Both the position numbers and the translations under genes were made by a program. Below, in pieces: positions 6,717 to 8,915 of a stretch of 8,915 nucleotides of DNA (position 1 is the stretch's first letter; each line of letters begins with the position of its first letter). This DNA is from Candidatus Brevibacterium intestinigallinarum (GTDB lineage Bacteria; Actinomycetota; Actinomycetes; Actinomycetales; Brevibacteriaceae), in contig DWZY01000308.1 of NCBI GenBank assembly GCA_019117325.1, positions 1-8,915 on the forward strand, in the 5' to 3' direction. Below the pieces are notes generated by a model that searched no databases, was not told the DNA's origin, and saw only the letters and a list, made by a program, of their open reading frames with translations.

Positions 6717-7318
6717 GTGATCGCCTACCTGTCCGGCACTGCCCGCTCCGTGCGGGCGGACTCCGTCGTCGTCCTGGCCGGTGGAGTGGGCCGCCTCGTG
6801 ACGATCACCCCCGCTCACGCGGCGCAGATGCACGCGGGGCTCGAGATCGAGCTGCACACGGAGCTCGTCGTCCGCGAGGACTCGCTCACGCTCTTCGGCT
6901 TCGAGACGGAGGACGACCGCGGGGTGTTCCGCACGCTGCTGACCGTCTCCGGCGTGGGCCCCAAGCTCGCGATGGCCGTCCTGGGCGTCCTCGGCGCGGA
7001 CGGCCTCCGCTCGGCGGTCGCGGCGCAGGACGCGAAGGCGCTCACCGCCGTCCCCGGCATCGGGGCGAAGGGCGCGGCGCGCATGCTCCTGGAGCTCACG
7101 GGCAAGCTGCCGGCCGGGACCGCCGGGACCGCCGGGATGCCGGGTGCACCGGTCGCGCCCGAGGCCGTGCCCGGTGACCAGGTGGTCGAGGCCCTCGTGG
7201 GGCTGGGCTGGAAGGAGGCGCAGGCGGAGCGCGTCGTCGAGGACGCTCGCGCGGCCGCTCCTGACGCCACCGTGCCCGTGCTGCTCAAGGATGCGCTGCG
7301 CCGGCTGGGCGGACCGCG

Positions 7319-7322
<4 letters not shown>
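6717..7322 (+). CDS. ruvA: Holliday-junction DNA helicase subunit RuvA
   Basis: 201-aa junction-recognition protein that binds the four-way junction as a tetramer and loads the RuvB motor. Domains in order: OB-fold (about 1-63) starting IAYLSGTA and holding the acidic-pin pair E54-D55 (REDSLTLFGF); two helix-hairpin-helix motifs, GVGPKLA (79-85) and GIGAKGA (114-120); a flexible linker (about 131-153) rich in Gly, Ala, Thr and Pro; and the RuvB-contact domain III (about 154-199, VVEALVGLGWKEAQA). The GTG at 6717 has AGAGGAGA at 6703-6710 with 6-nt spacing, a strong site unlike that of ruvC. It overlaps ruvB by 4 nt (GTGA), so the two subunits are probably translated together. A LexA-like box and a -10 element lie just upstream. 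Confidence 0.97.
7113..7139 (+). repeat. 9-bp tandem repeat in the ruvA linker
   Basis: GCCGGGACC occurs twice in tandem (7113-7121 and 7122-7130), followed by a third unit with two changes (7131-7139). It encodes the AGT AGT AGM stretch of the linker between the DNA-binding and RuvB-binding domains, where length changes should be tolerated in steps of three residues. Confidence 0.8.
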
Positions 7323-8380
<1,058 letters not shown>

Positions 8381-8388
8381 GCCGAAAG

Positions 8389-8417
8389 GTGAGACTCCGG
8401 TGCGAGGGCACTAGACT
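8389..8417 (+). promoter_or_regulatory. Putative promoter of yajC
   Basis: GTGAGA (8389-8394, 4 of 6 to TTGACA) and TAGACT (8412-8417) are separated by 17 nt, the best-formed promoter in the window. It lies in the 84-nt gap between ruvB and yajC, and the expected start near 8424 leaves a leader of about 40 nt. No terminator for the ruvAB unit is seen before it, so read-through from ruvB may add to yajC expression. Confidence 0.55.
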
Positions 8418-8431
8418 GGCCCCCGGTCTTC

Positions 8432-8451
8432 TCGACTCCACTCACGAAAGG
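8432..8451 (+). promoter_or_regulatory. Leader element shared with thrS, ending in the yajC ribosome-binding site
   Basis: TCGACTCCACTCACGAAAGG is nearly identical to 65-84 in the thrS leader. GAAAGG (8446-8451) can pair with the 16S rRNA tail but lies 13 nt before the ATG at 8465, which is longer than usual. The similarity continues loosely to GCCAC on the right (8454-8458) and to a CCCGG (8422-8426) on the left. Confidence 0.45.
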
Positions 8452-8462
8452 CGGCCACCGCC
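8450..8462 (+). other. Stem-loop between the yajC ribosome-binding site and start codon
   Basis: GGCGG (8450-8454) and CCGCC (8458-8462) form a perfect 5-bp all-GC stem around the 3-nt loop CCA. It uses the last two bases of the GAAAGG ribosome-binding site and fills nearly the whole spacer to the ATG. Folding could shorten the effective spacing or hide part of the site. The loop is tight, so stability is uncertain. Confidence 0.35.
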
Positions 8463-8464
8463 CC

Positions 8465-8915
8465 ATGGAAATGATCCTCATCCTCGGATTCGGCGCGCTC
8501 CTGATCTTCTTCATGATGAACTCGCGGAAGAAGCAACGTCAGCAGCAGGAGAAGCTGTCCACCGGGCTCGTTCCCGGCGCCCGGGTGATGACCACCTTCG
8601 GAGTGTTCGGCACCGTTGTCGACGTGCTGCCGGAGGAGAACAAGGTGACGATCGAGTCCAACCCGGGCACGCTCCTGACGGTCCACCGCCAGGCGATCGG
8701 CCAGATCGAGGCGCCCGTGTCGGACGTGCCGCTGGACGACGACCTCGCGGACACCGAGGTGCCCGACGACCTCTCGTCGCTCACCCCCGCGGACGACCGC
8801 ACGGATGCGGTCGAGGATGTGCCCGCGCCCGAGGCCGACGAGGCTGCTGCGTCCGACGAGACTGCTGCGTCCGACGAGACTGCTGCGTCTGACGACGCCG
8901 CGGAGGCCGAGGTCG
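8465..8915 (+). CDS. yajC: Sec translocase accessory subunit YajC (3' end outside window)
   Basis: The first 150 residues are present, then the window ends mid-codon without a stop. The protein begins with a single membrane helix (about 3-18, MILILGFGALLIFFMM), followed by a basic stretch RKKQRQQQEK (21-30) that should stay in the cytosol, and the YajC core with LVPGARVMTTFGVFGTVV (35-52) and VTIESNPGTLLTVHRQAIGQI (61-81). YajC associates with SecD-SecF at the SecYEG translocon; secD usually follows in this gene order. After residue 85 comes an unusually long acidic tail rich in Asp, Glu, Ala and Ser with a repeated hexapeptide. The ATG at 8465 is the first start that keeps the membrane helix; GAAAGG lies 13 nt upstream, with a possible hairpin between. 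M3 at 8471 is an alternative start. Confidence 0.93.
   Translation, partial: MEMILILGFGALLIFFMMNSRKKQRQQQEKLSTGLVPGARVMTTFGVFGTVVDVLPEENKVTIESNPGTLLTVHRQAIGQIEAPVSDVPLDDDLADTEVPDDLSSLTPADDRTDAVEDVPAPEADEAAASDETAASDETAASDDAAEAEV
8837..8890 (+). repeat. 18-bp tandem repeat, three units, in the yajC tail
   Basis: Three adjacent 18-bp units start at 8837, 8855 and 8873 and differ at only two or three bases (unit 1 has GAGGCT where the others have GAGACT; unit 3 ends in T). They encode DEAAAS, DETAAS, DETAAS from residue 125 on. Because the unit is a multiple of three, copy number can change without breaking the reading frame. The array may continue in degenerate form past the window edge. Confidence 0.9.

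Noticed and set aside
8400..8411. Hairpin GTGC-GAGG-GCAC after ruvB as a possible terminator
   Set aside because: The stem is only 4 bp, has no T-tract, and abuts the -10 hexamer of yajC.

Overview
The window is a stretch of very GC-rich chromosome in which every real gene lies on the plus strand, closely packed and mostly starting with GTG (7 of 9). Gene content and order (thrS, HIT-domain protein, CDP-alcohol phosphotransferase, yebC, ruvC, ruvA, ruvB, yajC) are the conserved core block known from Actinobacteria. Protein details such as the thrS C-terminal half and the SYVRAR signature of the phosphotransferase also fit a high-GC actinobacterium. I would guess a member of the Micrococcales, but no rRNA or tRNA is present to place it.

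Layout. Positions 1-92 hold the thrS promoter and leader. Positions 93-5251 are four genes joined by overlaps: threonyl-tRNA synthetase, a histidine-triad (Ap4A phosphorylase-type) protein, an S9-family serine peptidase and a phosphatidylinositol-phosphate-synthase-like membrane enzyme. Positions 5290-6648 carry yebC and ruvC, 3 nt apart. Positions 6717-8380 carry ruvA and ruvB, overlapping by 4 nt. yajC begins at 8465 and runs off the right edge, presumably towards secD/secF. No intergenic gap exceeds about 90 nt, and I saw no tRNA, rRNA, insertion sequence, CRISPR array or convincing terminator.

Regulation. Each place with real intergenic space (before thrS, yebC, ruvA and yajC) carries a TAGACT or TAGAAT hexamer that looks like an actinobacterial -10 element. 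By eye these are the only four TAG trinucleotides on the plus strand. This suggests four transcription units: thrS-HIT-S9-pgsA, yebC-ruvC, ruvAB and yajC onward. The ruvA promoter is followed at once by a 16-bp near-perfect LexA operator (11 of 12 consensus positions). ruvAB therefore looks SOS-controlled on its own, apart from ruvC. The thrS and yajC leaders share a nearly identical stretch of about 20 nt that is not explained by the ribosome-binding site alone.

Function. The genes are housekeeping: tRNA charging and probable Ap4A turnover, inositol phospholipid synthesis, a YebC-family translation factor or regulator, Holliday-junction processing and the Sec-translocase accessory YajC. The least expected gene is the S9 peptidase wedged between the HIT gene and pgsA. 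The acyltransferase and pimA genes that usually follow pgsA in mycobacteria are not here. I do not see a novel defence or mobile system; the most interesting signals are regulatory.
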